Shown: positions 41,883 to 51,410 of the stretch, one piece after another
How positions within the stretch are numbered: position 1 is the stretch's first letter
Layout: the number at the start of each line of letters is the position of its first letter
Origin: Paenimyroides ummariense
GTDB taxonomy: Bacteria > Bacteroidota > Bacteroidia > Flavobacteriales > Flavobacteriaceae
Assembly: GCF_900115115.1 (NCBI RefSeq)
Contig: NZ_FOVI01000011.1
Location: 42,497-106,496 of the forward strand
Direction: 5' to 3'
DNA length: 64,000 bases
Notes under the pieces: model-generated
Database searches by the model: none
Seen by the model: the letters and a program-made list of their open reading frames with translations, nothing else
Told to the model about the DNA's origin: nothing
Translations under genes and position numbers: made by a program

Positions 41883-42755
41883 TTAAGCTTTTATCGTTTC
41901 TACGTCTTTATTGATTTTGTTAATCAAGCCCATTAAAACTTTACCTGGACCAACTTCGGTAAACGATGTAGCTCCATCGGCAATCATTTGCTGTACAGAT
42001 TGTGTCCAACGAACCGGAGCTGTTAATTGCGTAATTAAGTTTTTCTTGATTTCGGCAGGATCTGAAACTGCATTTGCCGTTACATTTTGATACACCGGAC
42101 AAATTGGCGTATTAAAAGTTGTAGCTTCAATAGCAGCAGCCAATTCTTCGCGTGCAGGTTCCATCATTGGCGAGTGAAATGCACCACCAACAGGTAAAAT
42201 CAACGCGCGTTTTGCTCCGGCTTCTTTCATCTTTTCGCAAGCCAATTCAACCGCTTTTGTTTCGCCTGAAATTACTAATTGTCCAGGACAGTTGTAATTT
42301 GCTGCTACCACAACACCATCAATCGATGCACAAATATCTTCCACTATTTTATCATCTAAATTTAAAACTGCCGCCATTGTAGAAGGAGTAATTTCACAGG
42401 CCTTCTGCATTGCCATGGCACGTTTTGATACCAATTGCAAAGCATCTTCAAAAGAAAGTGTTCCGTTTGCAACCAAAGCAGAAAATTCTCCTAACGAATG
42501 CCCTGCAACCATTTCCGGTTTAAAATCGGTTAAGGTTTTTGCTAAAATTACCGAATGTAAAAATACCGCAGGCTGTGTTACTTTGGTTTGTTTTAATTCT
42601 TCATCGGTACCGTTAAACATGATTTCGGTAATATTAAAACCTAAAATTTCATTGGCTTTATCGAACAATTCTTTTGCAACTGCCGATGTTTCATATAAAT
42701 CTTTACCCATTCCAACGAATTGGGCACCCTGTCCAGGAAATACGTATGCTTTCAT
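41883..42755 (-). CDS. fabD: malonyl-CoA:ACP transacylase
   Basis: A fatty acid synthesis enzyme of 290 residues that loads malonyl onto acyl carrier protein. The N-terminal FPGQGAQFVGMG, the catalytic serine S87 in GHSLGE and the catalytic histidine H194 in GAFHSP are all intact, with QPAVFLHS and the arginine of KRAMAMQ between them. Full length. A single gene, with terminators on both sides. Confidence 0.96.
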   Translation of the reverse strand: MKAYVFPGQGAQFVGMGKDLYETSAVAKELFDKANEILGFNITEIMFNGTDEELKQTKVTQPAVFLHSVILAKTLTDFKPEMVAGHSLGEFSALVANGTLSFEDALQLVSKRAMAMQKACEITPSTMAAVLNLDDKIVEDICASIDGVVVAANYNCPGQLVISGETKAVELACEKMKEAGAKRALILPVGGAFHSPMMEPAREELAAAIEATTFNTPICPVYQNVTANAVSDPAEIKKNLITQLTAPVRWTQSVQQMIADGATSFTEVGPGKVLMGLINKINKDVETIKA

Positions 42756-42796
42756 TTGTTATTAGTTTGTTGCTACAAAAATAGCAAATTAATAGA

Positions 42797-42831
42797 TAAA
42801 AAAAGTCCGTTTTAAAACGGACTTTTATATG
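42797..42831 (-). terminator. terminator after the PpiD-like gene
   Basis: Stem AAAAGTCCGTTTT / AAAACGGACTTTT. On the minus strand the A-run becomes T7. Confidence 0.85.
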
Positions 42832-42848
42832 TTGTACTCACTTACATT

Positions 42849-44966
42849 TTATTGTAAAACTTTTGCACGGTTGTCTTCGATCTTCGCGTTTTGATACATT
42901 GCGCTGTAAACCATGTTCTGTGCCATTTGGCGGTTGTTTGTTCCTACTTTTTGTTTGTACGTTAAATAGTTAGGTAAATCAACTGCTTTTGTAACATTTT
43001 TGGTTTTAACCATGTAAACTCCGTTGCTGCCATCGATTAATTTCGATGTTTCGTTTGGCTTTTTACCTAATGCTACACCAACAACCAAAGGCTCTTGAAA
43101 ACCGTTAACCATTGGGTTTGCACCTGTAACTTCAATAGCATTTACAATTCCTGCTTTGGCATTTTTAGAAACTTCTTCTAAAGTATTTCCTGCCATTTGT
43201 TTGCGGATAATGGCTGCTTTTTTCTCTTTAATTAAAATTGGTTCAACCGTTTGGCGTGCATCATCAGCATCCATAACTTCAGAATCGTTAATGCTTACTA
43301 ATTTAACTACTAAATATCCATCAGCAGAATCAAATTTCTTAACATCGCCAACGCTTGTTTTTTTGTTAGATGCCCAACGGATAGCTTCAGCTTGTGTTCC
43401 TTCAACACCTGTTAACTGATCATCGAAAGGATCAATTTTTGTTGCAGGGAACGAGATTAAACCTTGCGCAGTTGCTTCTTTGGCAAAATCTTTATCGCCA
43501 GCTTCAACGCTTTCTAAAAACTTGTTAGCTTGGCTGTAAAGAATATCTTCTGTTTTCTTAGATGATTCAATTTTTTTAGCGATAGTTGCTAATTGAACAC
43601 CTTCTTTTTCATTGATTTTATCAACTTTTAAAACGTGGAAACCAAAATCAGATTCTACCATTCCTAATTTTCCTACAGGATTATTAAAGATGTATTGATC
43701 AAAAGTTGGAACCATTTGTCCTTTGTTAATGTTTGGATATTTACCCCCATTAGCTTTAGAACCCGCATCGTTTGTATTTTCTGTTGCCAATTTAGCAAAA
43801 TCAGCACCACCTTGTGCTTGTTTCAATAATGCTTCAGCTTTAGCTTTAGCTTCTTCTTTTGTTAAACTAACAGTAGCATCTGCTCTGTCTGCACCTTTGT
43901 AAGCAATTAAAATATGTGAAGCATCAACTGTTTCTGCTGTGTTTTTCTTAGCAACTATTTTTGATACCGCATAATAATCGTTAAATAAATACGGTCCGTA
44001 AATAGATCCTGTTGGTGCAGCAAATAATTTTTCTGCATGTTCTACCGGTAACTGCTCTTTTGCATAGTAAGTAGAATCAAAAGGAACATCAGAATTTTGG
44101 TTCACGAATGCTTTGATATCTGTAGCTTTTGCAAAACCAGAAATAGTATCGTTTTTACCAGTTGTTTTGTTGAAAACAACAGATGGTTTCAATAAATCGT
44201 CGATGATTTGTTTTGATGCCGCTTCATCTTCTTTAGAAGGTTTGTTAGCAACAAAAACATATTCTACTTTACGCGATGGCGTTGTTTTAAACTGTTTTGC
44301 GTGTTTTTTAACGTATGCGTTGATCTCATCGTTAGTAACTTTTGCCTGATCGTCGTTGATTGAAGAAAAAGGAATAGTAACATAATCAAAAGATACTTTT
44401 GTAGCTTCGTTTTTGTAAACCATTTTAGCTTCGGCAGTTGTAGTAACAATTGCTCCTTTTATCATGTTAAGATACATTTGCTCTTTTGCAACTGTTTCCA
44501 ACTGTTTTTCGTAAGCCAACCAAGCATTCCACTGTTGTGGACCTTGAGCTTTCATTTGAGCTAAAAACGTGTTGAATTTGTTGATATCGAACTTACCTGC
44601 GTCATTTAAGAATTGAGGATTTTGAGCGAAACTTGGATCTGTTTTTAAAACATTTATTAATTGGTCTTTTCCTAAACGTAATCCGGCTTTATCTAACTGT
44701 TCGTTAAATAAAATGGTACGAACTTCGTTGGTCCACACCTGATTGTGCAGCTGTGCGCCTTTGCCGCGACCGCTTTGTTCTAAATTTTGAATTTTATTGG
44801 TATAATCAGCCGAAGAAATCGAAACTCCGTTTACTTCTCCAACATTACGTGAGCTGATGTTCATCCCACCGTTTAATAAATCTCCAGCAACAAATGCCAA
44901 AATACAAAACCCGATTACGCCAATAAGTAAACCTGATCTCTCTCTAATTTTCTGTAAAACTGCCAT
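42849..44966 (-). CDS. PpiD-like peptidyl-prolyl isomerase, membrane-anchored
   Basis: A 705-residue periplasmic folding protein held in the inner membrane by one helix (about 14-32, LIGVIGFCILAFVAGDLL). A SurA/PpiD-type N-terminal chaperone domain (about 35-240) is followed by a parvulin isomerase domain (about 345-455, with VDASHILIAYKG, GGADFAKLATENTNDAGSKANGGKYP and GFHVLKVDKI). A long C-terminal part holds a second, degenerate region. It acts on proteins leaving the Sec translocon. It is 94 bases downstream of the CBS/CorC gene, with a terminator in between. Confidence 0.92.
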   Translation of the reverse strand: MAVLQKIRERSGLLIGVIGFCILAFVAGDLLNGGMNISSRNVGEVNGVSISSADYTNKIQNLEQSGRGKGAQLHNQVWTNEVRTILFNEQLDKAGLRLGKDQLINVLKTDPSFAQNPQFLNDAGKFDINKFNTFLAQMKAQGPQQWNAWLAYEKQLETVAKEQMYLNMIKGAIVTTTAEAKMVYKNEATKVSFDYVTIPFSSINDDQAKVTNDEINAYVKKHAKQFKTTPSRKVEYVFVANKPSKEDEAASKQIIDDLLKPSVVFNKTTGKNDTISGFAKATDIKAFVNQNSDVPFDSTYYAKEQLPVEHAEKLFAAPTGSIYGPYLFNDYYAVSKIVAKKNTAETVDASHILIAYKGADRADATVSLTKEEAKAKAEALLKQAQGGADFAKLATENTNDAGSKANGGKYPNINKGQMVPTFDQYIFNNPVGKLGMVESDFGFHVLKVDKINEKEGVQLATIAKKIESSKKTEDILYSQANKFLESVEAGDKDFAKEATAQGLISFPATKIDPFDDQLTGVEGTQAEAIRWASNKKTSVGDVKKFDSADGYLVVKLVSINDSEVMDADDARQTVEPILIKEKKAAIIRKQMAGNTLEEVSKNAKAGIVNAIEVTGANPMVNGFQEPLVVGVALGKKPNETSKLIDGSNGVYMVKTKNVTKAVDLPNYLTYKQKVGTNNRQMAQNMVYSAMYQNAKIEDNRAKVLQ

Positions 44967-45031
44967 TTTATATAATGTGTAATTTTTTCAATGAGCGAAA
45001 ATACAATTATCTGTTAAATAAAAAAAGGGAA

Positions 45032-45060
45032 TAAAAAAAAATGCACCTTATTTAGGTACA
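45032..45060 (-). terminator. terminator after the CBS/CorC gene
   Basis: On the minus strand TGTACCT-AAATA-AGGTGCA, including one G-U pair, is followed by T9. Confidence 0.7.
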
Positions 45061-46287
45061 TTATTTTATTATTGATAGCGCAACCGTTTTAATTCGGGTA
45101 TTTGTGGCTGCCAGAATTTTTATTTTGAACGATTTAATAGTAATTGTTTCTTTTGCTTTTGGATGACGTTTTAAATGATGAAAGATAAATCCGCCTAATG
45201 TGTGATAATGTTCTGATTCGGGGATTATTACATCAAACTTTTCTTTTAAATCGTCGATATCCAAACTTGCCGAGAAAATAAAATCGGTGTCTGAAATCTG
45301 TTTGGCAATCAGCGTATCATCATGCTCATCGACAATTTCGCCAAAAAGTTCTTCAATAATATCTTCTAAAGTAACCAAACCAATAATATCGTTATCGGAA
45401 TTTTTTATCAGCGCGATCGATTTTTTACGAATTGTTAAAGTGTTCAACAAATCTTTAATTAAAACATCGTCATAAACATACACAAACGGACGAATAAAAT
45501 TTTCGATAGGTTGTTGCAGTTGAAGTAAATCATAAGTGTGCAGATAACCAATAAAGTGTTCGTTGGTATCGTTTATAACCAAGATTTTAGAAAAACCGGT
45601 ATCTACAAACTTTTTACGAATGGTTTCAATAGCATCGTTTTCATTAATGTATTCAAACTCGTTTCGCGGCGTCATGATTTCTTTTACCTTGACTTTAGGA
45701 AACGATAAGGCGTTTTTCAAGATTTCGAATTCGTTTTCCAACTGTTCCTGCTGGCTGCTGGCTTGTATCTGCTGTGAAATATAAGTTCCTAAATCACCTG
45801 TGCTTAAAAGGTTGAATTCGGTGTCTTTTGCGTAAGGATATTTCCGTTCTAACGATTTTTCGCTTATCGAAATAAAAAACTGGGCAATGGTTCCGAAAAG
45901 TTTTAAGATAACCTGAATAAACGGTTTTGCTGTTAGAATGATTTCATTTGCAAACGGTTTTACAAAGGTTTGCGGAAGAAATTTAGAGATAATGTATAGC
46001 AGAAATAGAAAAAGAAGTACTTTCCATAAATCATCAAACTCGTACGAATTTAGAAAAGTAGTAAAAAACAGCAGACTTAAAATCGTAATAAAAATACTGT
46101 TGCCTACTTTTAAAGCGCCGATAAATAATCGAGGCTGTTCGGTAACGGTTTTTAAATAATGATTGTCGGCGTCTGTTTTTTTAGACTCTAAATTAAGGTA
46201 GATTTTATTTGCGTTAGAATAGGCAACCATTAACCCCGAGCAGATTAATACGGCAATACTAAGAAATATAAATCCAAAAGTAATCAT
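45061..46287 (-). CDS. CNNM/CorC (hemolysin-family) membrane protein with CBS domains
   Basis: A 408-residue membrane protein: DUF21/CNNM region with three or four helices (about 2-22, 55-80, 88-110), a CBS pair (about 195-320, with VKEIMTPRNEFEYI and GLVTLEDIIEELFGEIVDEHDD) and a CorC/HlyC domain at the end (about 330-405). Relatives move or sense Mg2+ or Co2+ or, in flavobacteria, are named GldE when linked to gliding; I cannot assign it to GldE here. It starts four bases after the small membrane protein gene. Confidence 0.88.
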   Translation of the reverse strand: MITFGFIFLSIAVLICSGLMVAYSNANKIYLNLESKKTDADNHYLKTVTEQPRLFIGALKVGNSIFITILSLLFFTTFLNSYEFDDLWKVLLFLFLLYIISKFLPQTFVKPFANEIILTAKPFIQVILKLFGTIAQFFISISEKSLERKYPYAKDTEFNLLSTGDLGTYISQQIQASSQQEQLENEFEILKNALSFPKVKVKEIMTPRNEFEYINENDAIETIRKKFVDTGFSKILVINDTNEHFIGYLHTYDLLQLQQPIENFIRPFVYVYDDVLIKDLLNTLTIRKKSIALIKNSDNDIIGLVTLEDIIEELFGEIVDEHDDTLIAKQISDTDFIFSASLDIDDLKEKFDVIIPESEHYHTLGGFIFHHLKRHPKAKETITIKSFKIKILAATNTRIKTVALSIIK

Positions 46288-46291
46288 TCAG

Positions 46292-46477
46292 TTATTGTTT
46301 GTTTTGCGGCAAACGGTTAATGCTTCGTAACCTAAATATAAACATAAAAATAGCAACACCAGCTAATAAAAGTCTAATTAAATAATCTTCGCCATTAGTG
46401 TATGCACGATACGCTTCGTAAATAAAAAATAAGGCAAATACTAAATAAATATAAGCTATAATTTTATAAATTTTCAT
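46292..46477 (-). CDS. small two-helix membrane protein
   Basis: A protein of 61 residues, almost all hydrophobic: helix 1 (about 4-26) and helix 2 (about 34-50), ending in RLRSINRLPQNKQ. Its start overlaps the lptC end by 14 bases and the CBS/CorC gene starts four bases after its stop. This coupling makes it a real gene. No family name is known to me; the place in an LPS-linked operon suggests an envelope role. Confidence 0.75.
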   Translation of the reverse strand: MKIYKIIAYIYLVFALFFIYEAYRAYTNGEDYLIRLLLAGVAIFMFIFRLRSINRLPQNKQ

Positions 46478-47015
46478 CTTTAACGTCTTTTAATTCCGCA
46501 CGATTTTGCTGTGCATTAACAATTTTAAAATTTTGATCGAAATCAACGCCGGTTCCATCAAAAAAACTTTTATTCTTATCGGTTACCTTAAAATAGTATT
46601 CGGTAAAAAACCAGTTGTTCTTTTGGTCGTAATACAACTGCTGTGTCTGCATTACTTTGCCATCGTGCGAGGTAATTTTTACATCGCCCATCAAATTAAT
46701 GATTCCCGTTTTATTATAAACAGTTGCTTGTTTTGCAACTATGAAATTTTTATTTCTTTTACTATCGTAAACCGTAACTTTAATACCGTTTGGAAAATGA
46801 TTGAACGAATACTTTGCCTTTCCGTAATCTAACATTTTTACAGCATACAATTCGGCTTTTATTTTGGCAGAATCGGTATATTTAACATTGATAGAATCTG
46901 CTTCGCCGGTAGGATACAGTTGCTTTTTGTTTAAATTCTGAATGTCTTTCAAATCGTTATTACAAGCAGAAAAAACGAAAGCAAATACGATAATATGTGC
47001 AAAATATTTTTTCAA
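46464..47015 (-). CDS. lptC: LPS export protein LptC (lipoprotein form)
   Basis: A protein of 183 residues with an N-terminal signal whose lipobox is VFSAC (C17), then a beta-jellyroll OstA/LptA-like domain (about 50-175; TGIINLMGDVKITSHDGKVMQTQQLYYDQKNNWFFTE). LptC links the LptBFG transporter to the periplasmic bridge for LPS. In Bacteroidota it may be a lipoprotein instead of having a TM helix, as here. It starts directly after the stop of the outer-membrane protein gene and overlaps the small membrane protein gene. Confidence 0.88.
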   Translation of the reverse strand: MKKYFAHIIVFAFVFSACNNDLKDIQNLNKKQLYPTGEADSINVKYTDSAKIKAELYAVKMLDYGKAKYSFNHFPNGIKVTVYDSKRNKNFIVAKQATVYNKTGIINLMGDVKITSHDGKVMQTQQLYYDQKNNWFFTEYYFKVTDKNKSFFDGTGVDFDQNFKIVNAQQNRAELKDVKDENL

Positions 47016-48299
47016 TTAATTAAATTTTCTGCGTTTAAACCAAACATCGCTAAAAGAAAATCCAACGTGAACACCGTAATAATTTTCTTTTATCAAGCCC
47101 ATATTCGTGTTTCCTTTTTGTCCGTATTCAAAACCAATATTAATATTAGAATTGCTCATCATAGTTTTACTGAAAGGAACAGGTAAGCCAATACCTATGT
47201 TTGCGTTGTAACCTTTAATTTCTTCATTGTTTATTACCAAACCGGTATTTTCGTAATTTATACCGGCACGGTACGAAATTTTTTGAAAATAATTTTCAAA
47301 TGAATTGTATTTCGGAGTGTAAAAACCTCCTAATCCAATTTTCATGTAATCGTTATAACGTGCGTTTGAGTAATTGTAGAAATTATTATATTTTGATGTT
47401 TGTGTTGCCGTATATTCTGCCCCAACAAACCATTTTAAATGATTACCAATACCTAAACCAATAGAATAATTCATTGGTAAAAGTATTTTTTCATCATAAT
47501 CTGTAGTTATTCTGGAATCAATTTCAACAAAACCTAAATTGCTGTCTGCTTTAACGGTAGCCAATATGCTTTCTTGATCGTTTTTCAACTTCATTTCTGG
47601 ACTAAAGGTAGCCGTTGCAAACAAAGACATTTTTTTGTTTAAAGGCTGTTCATAATTTACCGCTGCGTTAATAGCAAGTCCGCTGTAATTGTTCTTGTTA
47701 CGTAAACGACTTCCGCGATCTAACGGAACACCGTCACCATTATCGGTTATAAATGTTGTAGCGCTGGTTTCGGTATCACCAAAAATATAAGCTCCATCAA
47801 CACCAATGCTTAAGTTTTTACTGATCTTATAACTCAAACCTAAAAAGGTTCTGTTTAAACCACCTTCGCCAATAAACTGATTTGCTTGGGTAAAATTACC
47901 TGATTTGCTTGTGTTCTGAATATTATATCCAACAAAAGAATACGGCATAATACCTACCGCTACTCTAAAATCACCTGCAGGGAAAGCCAATGCCAGATAA
48001 TCAAAAGATCCACTTGTGGTTTTTTCTTTGCTGTTTGCGTTTGATAAGTTGGTTGATTTGTACGATGCACCTAATGAAAAAGTTGTGGCTTGTAGCTTAG
48101 CGTACGATGCGGGATTTAATGTGTTCATGTGTAAACTATCACTGAAAACAGCTAAAGAACCCATAGATTTTATTTCATTTGATCCTCTAAATTGTTTCTC
48201 GCCAAAACCATAATAAGAATAAGGAGAAGCAGTACCTTGTTGCGCATAAGTATTTGATATACCTGCCAAAGCTACTCCTAATATAATTTTTTTAATCAT
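47016..48299 (-). CDS. outer-membrane beta-barrel protein
   Basis: A protein of 427 residues with a signal peptide (about 1-20, SNTYAQ) and a series of amphipathic strands of the barrel type ending in the aromatic-terminal region VGFSFSDVWFKRRKF. The start SPYSYYGFGEKQFRGSNE and the motif MGSLAVFSDSLHMNTLNPASYA are typical of the FadL-like proteins beside coaX in flavobacteria. I start it at 48299 (MIKKIIL), an ATG, rather than the TTG at 48308. It overlaps the coaX end by eight bases. The ligand is unknown. Confidence 0.8.
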   Translation of the reverse strand: MIKKIILGVALAGISNTYAQQGTASPYSYYGFGEKQFRGSNEIKSMGSLAVFSDSLHMNTLNPASYAKLQATTFSLGASYKSTNLSNANSKEKTTSGSFDYLALAFPAGDFRVAVGIMPYSFVGYNIQNTSKSGNFTQANQFIGEGGLNRTFLGLSYKISKNLSIGVDGAYIFGDTETSATTFITDNGDGVPLDRGSRLRNKNNYSGLAINAAVNYEQPLNKKMSLFATATFSPEMKLKNDQESILATVKADSNLGFVEIDSRITTDYDEKILLPMNYSIGLGIGNHLKWFVGAEYTATQTSKYNNFYNYSNARYNDYMKIGLGGFYTPKYNSFENYFQKISYRAGINYENTGLVINNEEIKGYNANIGIGLPVPFSKTMMSNSNINIGFEYGQKGNTNMGLIKENYYGVHVGFSFSDVWFKRRKFN

Positions 48300-49026
48300 T
48301 TGATACAATGTGTTGATGTAATAAAAATAAACTTTCTAATAAGAAGTTTGGATTGGCAAAGATGCTATTTTTTAAACGGTTTACCAAAAATTCAGAATTT
48401 CCGCCCGTTAAAATTACTGTTAAATTTTCATCTAGGTGTTTAAAATGATCTATAAACGCTTCTATTTCTGCAATAACACCGTTTAAAACACCCGATTGAA
48501 TAGAGGTAGAAGTAGAATTTCCGACGAACGGATGCAGCTCCGAAATCTTTTCTAAAGGCAGATTTGCCGTATAATCGTTCAAACTTTTGTACCGAAGACC
48601 GATGCCCGGCGAAATAGCACCACCATGATATTGATCAGAATTATTAATGAAATCGTAGGTAATGCAAGTTCCGGCATCAATAACCAATCTGTTTTGGTTG
48701 GGATATTTCAAAGTAGCACCTGCAGCCAGCACAATTCTATCAATTCCTAAAGTAGTAGGCGTACTATATAAATTTTTAAAAGGAAGATGCGTTTCGTGCG
48801 TAACCGTTATTAAATTGCCCAATTTTTTAAGATCTTCAATAGTTTCCACAGATAAATCACCAACCGAAGAAAGAATAATATCTACACAATTCTCTATTCC
48901 TTGAATTTGTTTCGATATATTTTTTATCAATTTTTCGTTATTGGTAATAATTAGCTCTTTCAGCGTACTGTTTTCATACACAGCAACTTTAGTGCGTGTG
49001 TTACCAACATCAATACAAATAATCAT
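48292..49026 (-). CDS. coaX: type III pantothenate kinase
   Basis: An enzyme of 244 residues that phosphorylates pantothenate in CoA synthesis. The ASKHA-fold motifs are present: PHOSPHATE 1 IDVGNTRTKVAV, the pantothenate site GIDRIVLAAGA, PHOSPHATE 2 VIDAGTCITYDF, GGAISPGIGLR and ADENOSINE ILTGGNSEFL. It is the first gene of the envelope operon that runs through an outer-membrane protein, lptC, a small membrane protein and the CBS/CorC gene. Confidence 0.95.
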   Translation of the reverse strand: MIICIDVGNTRTKVAVYENSTLKELIITNNEKLIKNISKQIQGIENCVDIILSSVGDLSVETIEDLKKLGNLITVTHETHLPFKNLYSTPTTLGIDRIVLAAGATLKYPNQNRLVIDAGTCITYDFINNSDQYHGGAISPGIGLRYKSLNDYTANLPLEKISELHPFVGNSTSTSIQSGVLNGVIAEIEAFIDHFKHLDENLTVILTGGNSEFLVNRLKNSIFANPNFLLESLFLLHQHIVSND

Positions 49027-49102
49027 AATTTATCAGGCATATTTGAACAAAGGTAGGTAAATTTTTTTTGGAAAAGATTAGGATATTATTAAAAAAAGCC
49101 TC

Positions 49103-49110
49103 TATATTTG
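49103..49110 (+). promoter_or_regulatory. -7 promoter element of the tRNA-Phe cluster
   Basis: TATATTTG is a full match and lies 35 bases before the first tRNA-Phe. It is part of a longer block, TATATTTGCAAYCGCTTT, repeated at 63799. Confidence 0.65.
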
Positions 49111-49145
49111 CAATCGCTTTTGAGAGGTAGTTTACCTAGCAAAAC

Positions 49146-49218
<73 letters not shown>

Positions 49219-49242
49219 CAAAAATACAGAGTGTAATTACTC

Positions 49243-49315
<73 letters not shown>

Positions 49316-49339
49316 CAGAAATACAGAGTTTAATTACTC

Positions 49340-49412
<73 letters not shown>

Positions 49413-49418
49413 CAAAAG

Positions 49419-49449
49419 AAAAGCTGAAGATAAATCTTTGGCTTTTTTA
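49419..49449 (+). terminator. terminator of the tRNA-Phe cluster
   Basis: Stem AAAGCTGAAGAT / ATCTTTGGCTTT with two wobble pairs, followed by T-run. Confidence 0.7.
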
Positions 49450-49470
49450 TTTTATATCAATTTAAGCAAC

Positions 49471-49502
49471 AAAAAAATCGGTCTTTAAACCGATTTTTTT
49501 GT
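49471..49502. terminator. pssA terminator containing the stop codon
   Basis: Stem AAAAATCGGT / ACCGATTTTT with T-run on both strands. The pssA TAA (49485-49487) is in its loop. Confidence 0.85.
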
Positions 49503-50228
49503 TTTATTCAGTACAACTGAAAGTATAATATAAAAGATTATAATCAGCGGAATCGCTTCAAATCTAAAGAATAATAGCAGTAATGCACAAATTCCCAAAA
49601 ACAAAAGCGTTAGCTTGTTATCGCTTAAATTTTTGTTCTTCGTTTTTAGTGAAAAAAGTGGTAATTCGGCATTCATAATAAACGCACTAAACAAACTTAT
49701 TACTACCAAAACGTACGGATTGCTAAAAAAGTTAAAAACAAAATCACTTTCTGTAGTGTTCATTATTAAAGGAATACTCAATATAAACAAGGCGTTTGCA
49801 GGTGTTGGTAATCCAATGAAACTGTCGGTTTGGCGGGTATCAATATTAAATTTTGCCAAACGCATACAGGCACCCAACGTAATTACAAAACCAGTAAAAG
49901 GTACCAGTTTCATGAAAAAAGTATCTTCGGTAATGGTGTATTGTTCATAATTTTCCTGAATATGTGCCAACATTTGATACATTACAACACCAGGAACCAC
50001 ACCCGATGTTACCATATCTGCCAAAGAATCTAACTGAACGCCTAACGGACTTGATACTTTTAAAACGCGTGCTGCAAATCCGTCCCAAAAATCAAAGAAA
50101 ATTCCCAAACAAACCCAGAAAAAAGCCATTTGCAGGTTATCGTCAAAAGCATAAACTAACGCAACTAAACCAGATAATAAATTTAAAAGTGTAATTACAT
50201 TAGGAATGTGTTTTTTTATTGTCATCAA
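49485..50228 (-). CDS. pssA: CDP-diacylglycerol-serine O-phosphatidyltransferase
   Basis: A membrane enzyme of 247 residues that makes phosphatidylserine, the precursor of phosphatidylethanolamine. The CDP-alcohol phosphotransferase signature D-G-x2-A-R-x8-G-x3-D-x3-D is complete as DGFAARVLKVSSPLGVQLDSLAD. About seven or eight hydrophobic helices follow. The N-terminal KKHIPNVITLLNLLSG is typical of PssA. The second ATG (MTIKKH) is also possible. It stands between the tRNA-Phe cluster and the divergent PorV-like gene. Confidence 0.92.
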   Translation of the reverse strand: MMTIKKHIPNVITLLNLLSGLVALVYAFDDNLQMAFFWVCLGIFFDFWDGFAARVLKVSSPLGVQLDSLADMVTSGVVPGVVMYQMLAHIQENYEQYTITEDTFFMKLVPFTGFVITLGACMRLAKFNIDTRQTDSFIGLPTPANALFILSIPLIMNTTESDFVFNFFSNPYVLVVISLFSAFIMNAELPLFSLKTKNKNLSDNKLTLLFLGICALLLLFFRFEAIPLIIIFYIILSVVLNKTKKSV

Positions 50229-50327
50229 TTGTATAATTTTATTATAAAAACAAAAGTAAACAATAAGTTGTAAGTATTTTGAGTTTATATATTGTAAATT
50301 TTTGTAATATTTGTAAAAATTATCTAC

Positions 50328-51410
50328 GTGAAAAAACGTTTTTTACTATTGCCTTTACTTTTTAGTACGGCTTTAATGCAGGCGCAAACTGCAAGAAAAT
50401 ATTCTAACGAGTTTTTAAATATTGGGGTAGATGCCGCATCATTTGGTATGGCTAATAGCGTTATTGCACAAACTGGAGATGTTAATTCGGGGTATTGGAA
50501 TCCGGCAGGATTGATTCATTTGCAAGATAAACAGATCAGTTTAATGCACGCAAGCTACTTTGCAAATATTGCACAGTACGATTATGCTGCTTTTGCAATG
50601 CCTATTGACGATAAAAGTGCGCTGGCAATTTCTGCAATTCGTTTTGGGGTAGATGATATCATGAATACCACCGAATTGATCGATCAAAACGGAAACATTG
50701 ATTATAACAGAATTTCATTATTCTCTGCTGCCGATTATGCTTTTAATATATCGTATGCCCGAAAATTATCTGTAGAAGGTTTATCGTTAGGTGCAAATGC
50801 AAAAGTTGTTCGCAGGGTAATTGGCGATTTTGCAAAATCGTGGGGCTTTGGGTTGGATGTTGGTTTGCAGTATCATACCGAAAACTGGAAATTCGGATTA
50901 ATGGCGCGAGATATTACTACAACGTATAATGTTTGGAATATTAACGAAGCAGAATTTGAAAAAATACGAGGTGCAGTTGAAGGTCAAAATCAAACGTTGC
51001 CTGAAACTACCGAACTTACGTTACCTAAACTACAATTGGGTGTTGCAAGAGATTTTGCTTTAACCGAAAAATTTAATTTAACCACTGCGGCGGTTCTTCA
51101 TACCGAATTTTATCAGACAAATGCCGTAATTTCAACATCATCTTTCAGTATTCAGCCATCGGTTGGTTTTGAGTTTGGATACGATAGAATGGTTTTTGTA
51201 CGTGCTGGTGTGGGGAATTTTCAGAACGAATTACAGATCGATAATTCCGAAAAAGTTACCTTTCAACCCAACGTTGGTTTAGGATTTAAATACAAAGGAA
51301 TTCAGGTAGATTATGCCTTAACCGATATTGGCGATCAAAGTGCATCGCTTTACTCAAACATCTTTTCACTGAAATTAGATTTAGGAATTTTTACAAAATC
51401 AAATGAATAA
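50328..51410 (+). CDS. PorV/PorQ-family outer-membrane protein (PorV2-like)
   Basis: An outer-membrane protein of 360 residues with a signal peptide (about 1-20, MQAQ). It starts with GTG at 50328; there is no nearby ATG and MKKRFLLLPLLF is a typical signal start. The segment FLNIGVDAASFGMANSVIAQTGDVNSGYWNPAGL matches the PorV/PorQ/UPF0164 N-terminal signature and is parallel to the true PorV at 59.9 kb (ARSGGLGDMGVATSADAFSQFYNPA). PorV-family proteins bind cargo of the type IX system at the outer membrane. A PorV2-like role is inferred. The DUF4105 gene overlaps its end by eight bases. Confidence 0.82.
   Translation: MKKRFLLLPLLFSTALMQAQTARKYSNEFLNIGVDAASFGMANSVIAQTGDVNSGYWNPAGLIHLQDKQISLMHASYFANIAQYDYAAFAMPIDDKSALAISAIRFGVDDIMNTTELIDQNGNIDYNRISLFSAADYAFNISYARKLSVEGLSLGANAKVVRRVIGDFAKSWGFGLDVGLQYHTENWKFGLMARDITTTYNVWNINEAEFEKIRGAVEGQNQTLPETTELTLPKLQLGVARDFALTEKFNLTTAAVLHTEFYQTNAVISTSSFSIQPSVGFEFGYDRMVFVRAGVGNFQNELQIDNSEKVTFQPNVGLGFKYKGIQVDYALTDIGDQSASLYSNIFSLKLDLGIFTKSNE

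Noticed and set aside
46506..46832. Plus-strand frame of 108 codons opposite lptC
   Set aside because: It is the antisense shadow of lptC, with no family features.
50328..51410. Naming the PorV-like protein PorQ
   Set aside because: The N-terminal signature matches PorV-type more than the SARQAALGG-type start of PorQ as I remember it.
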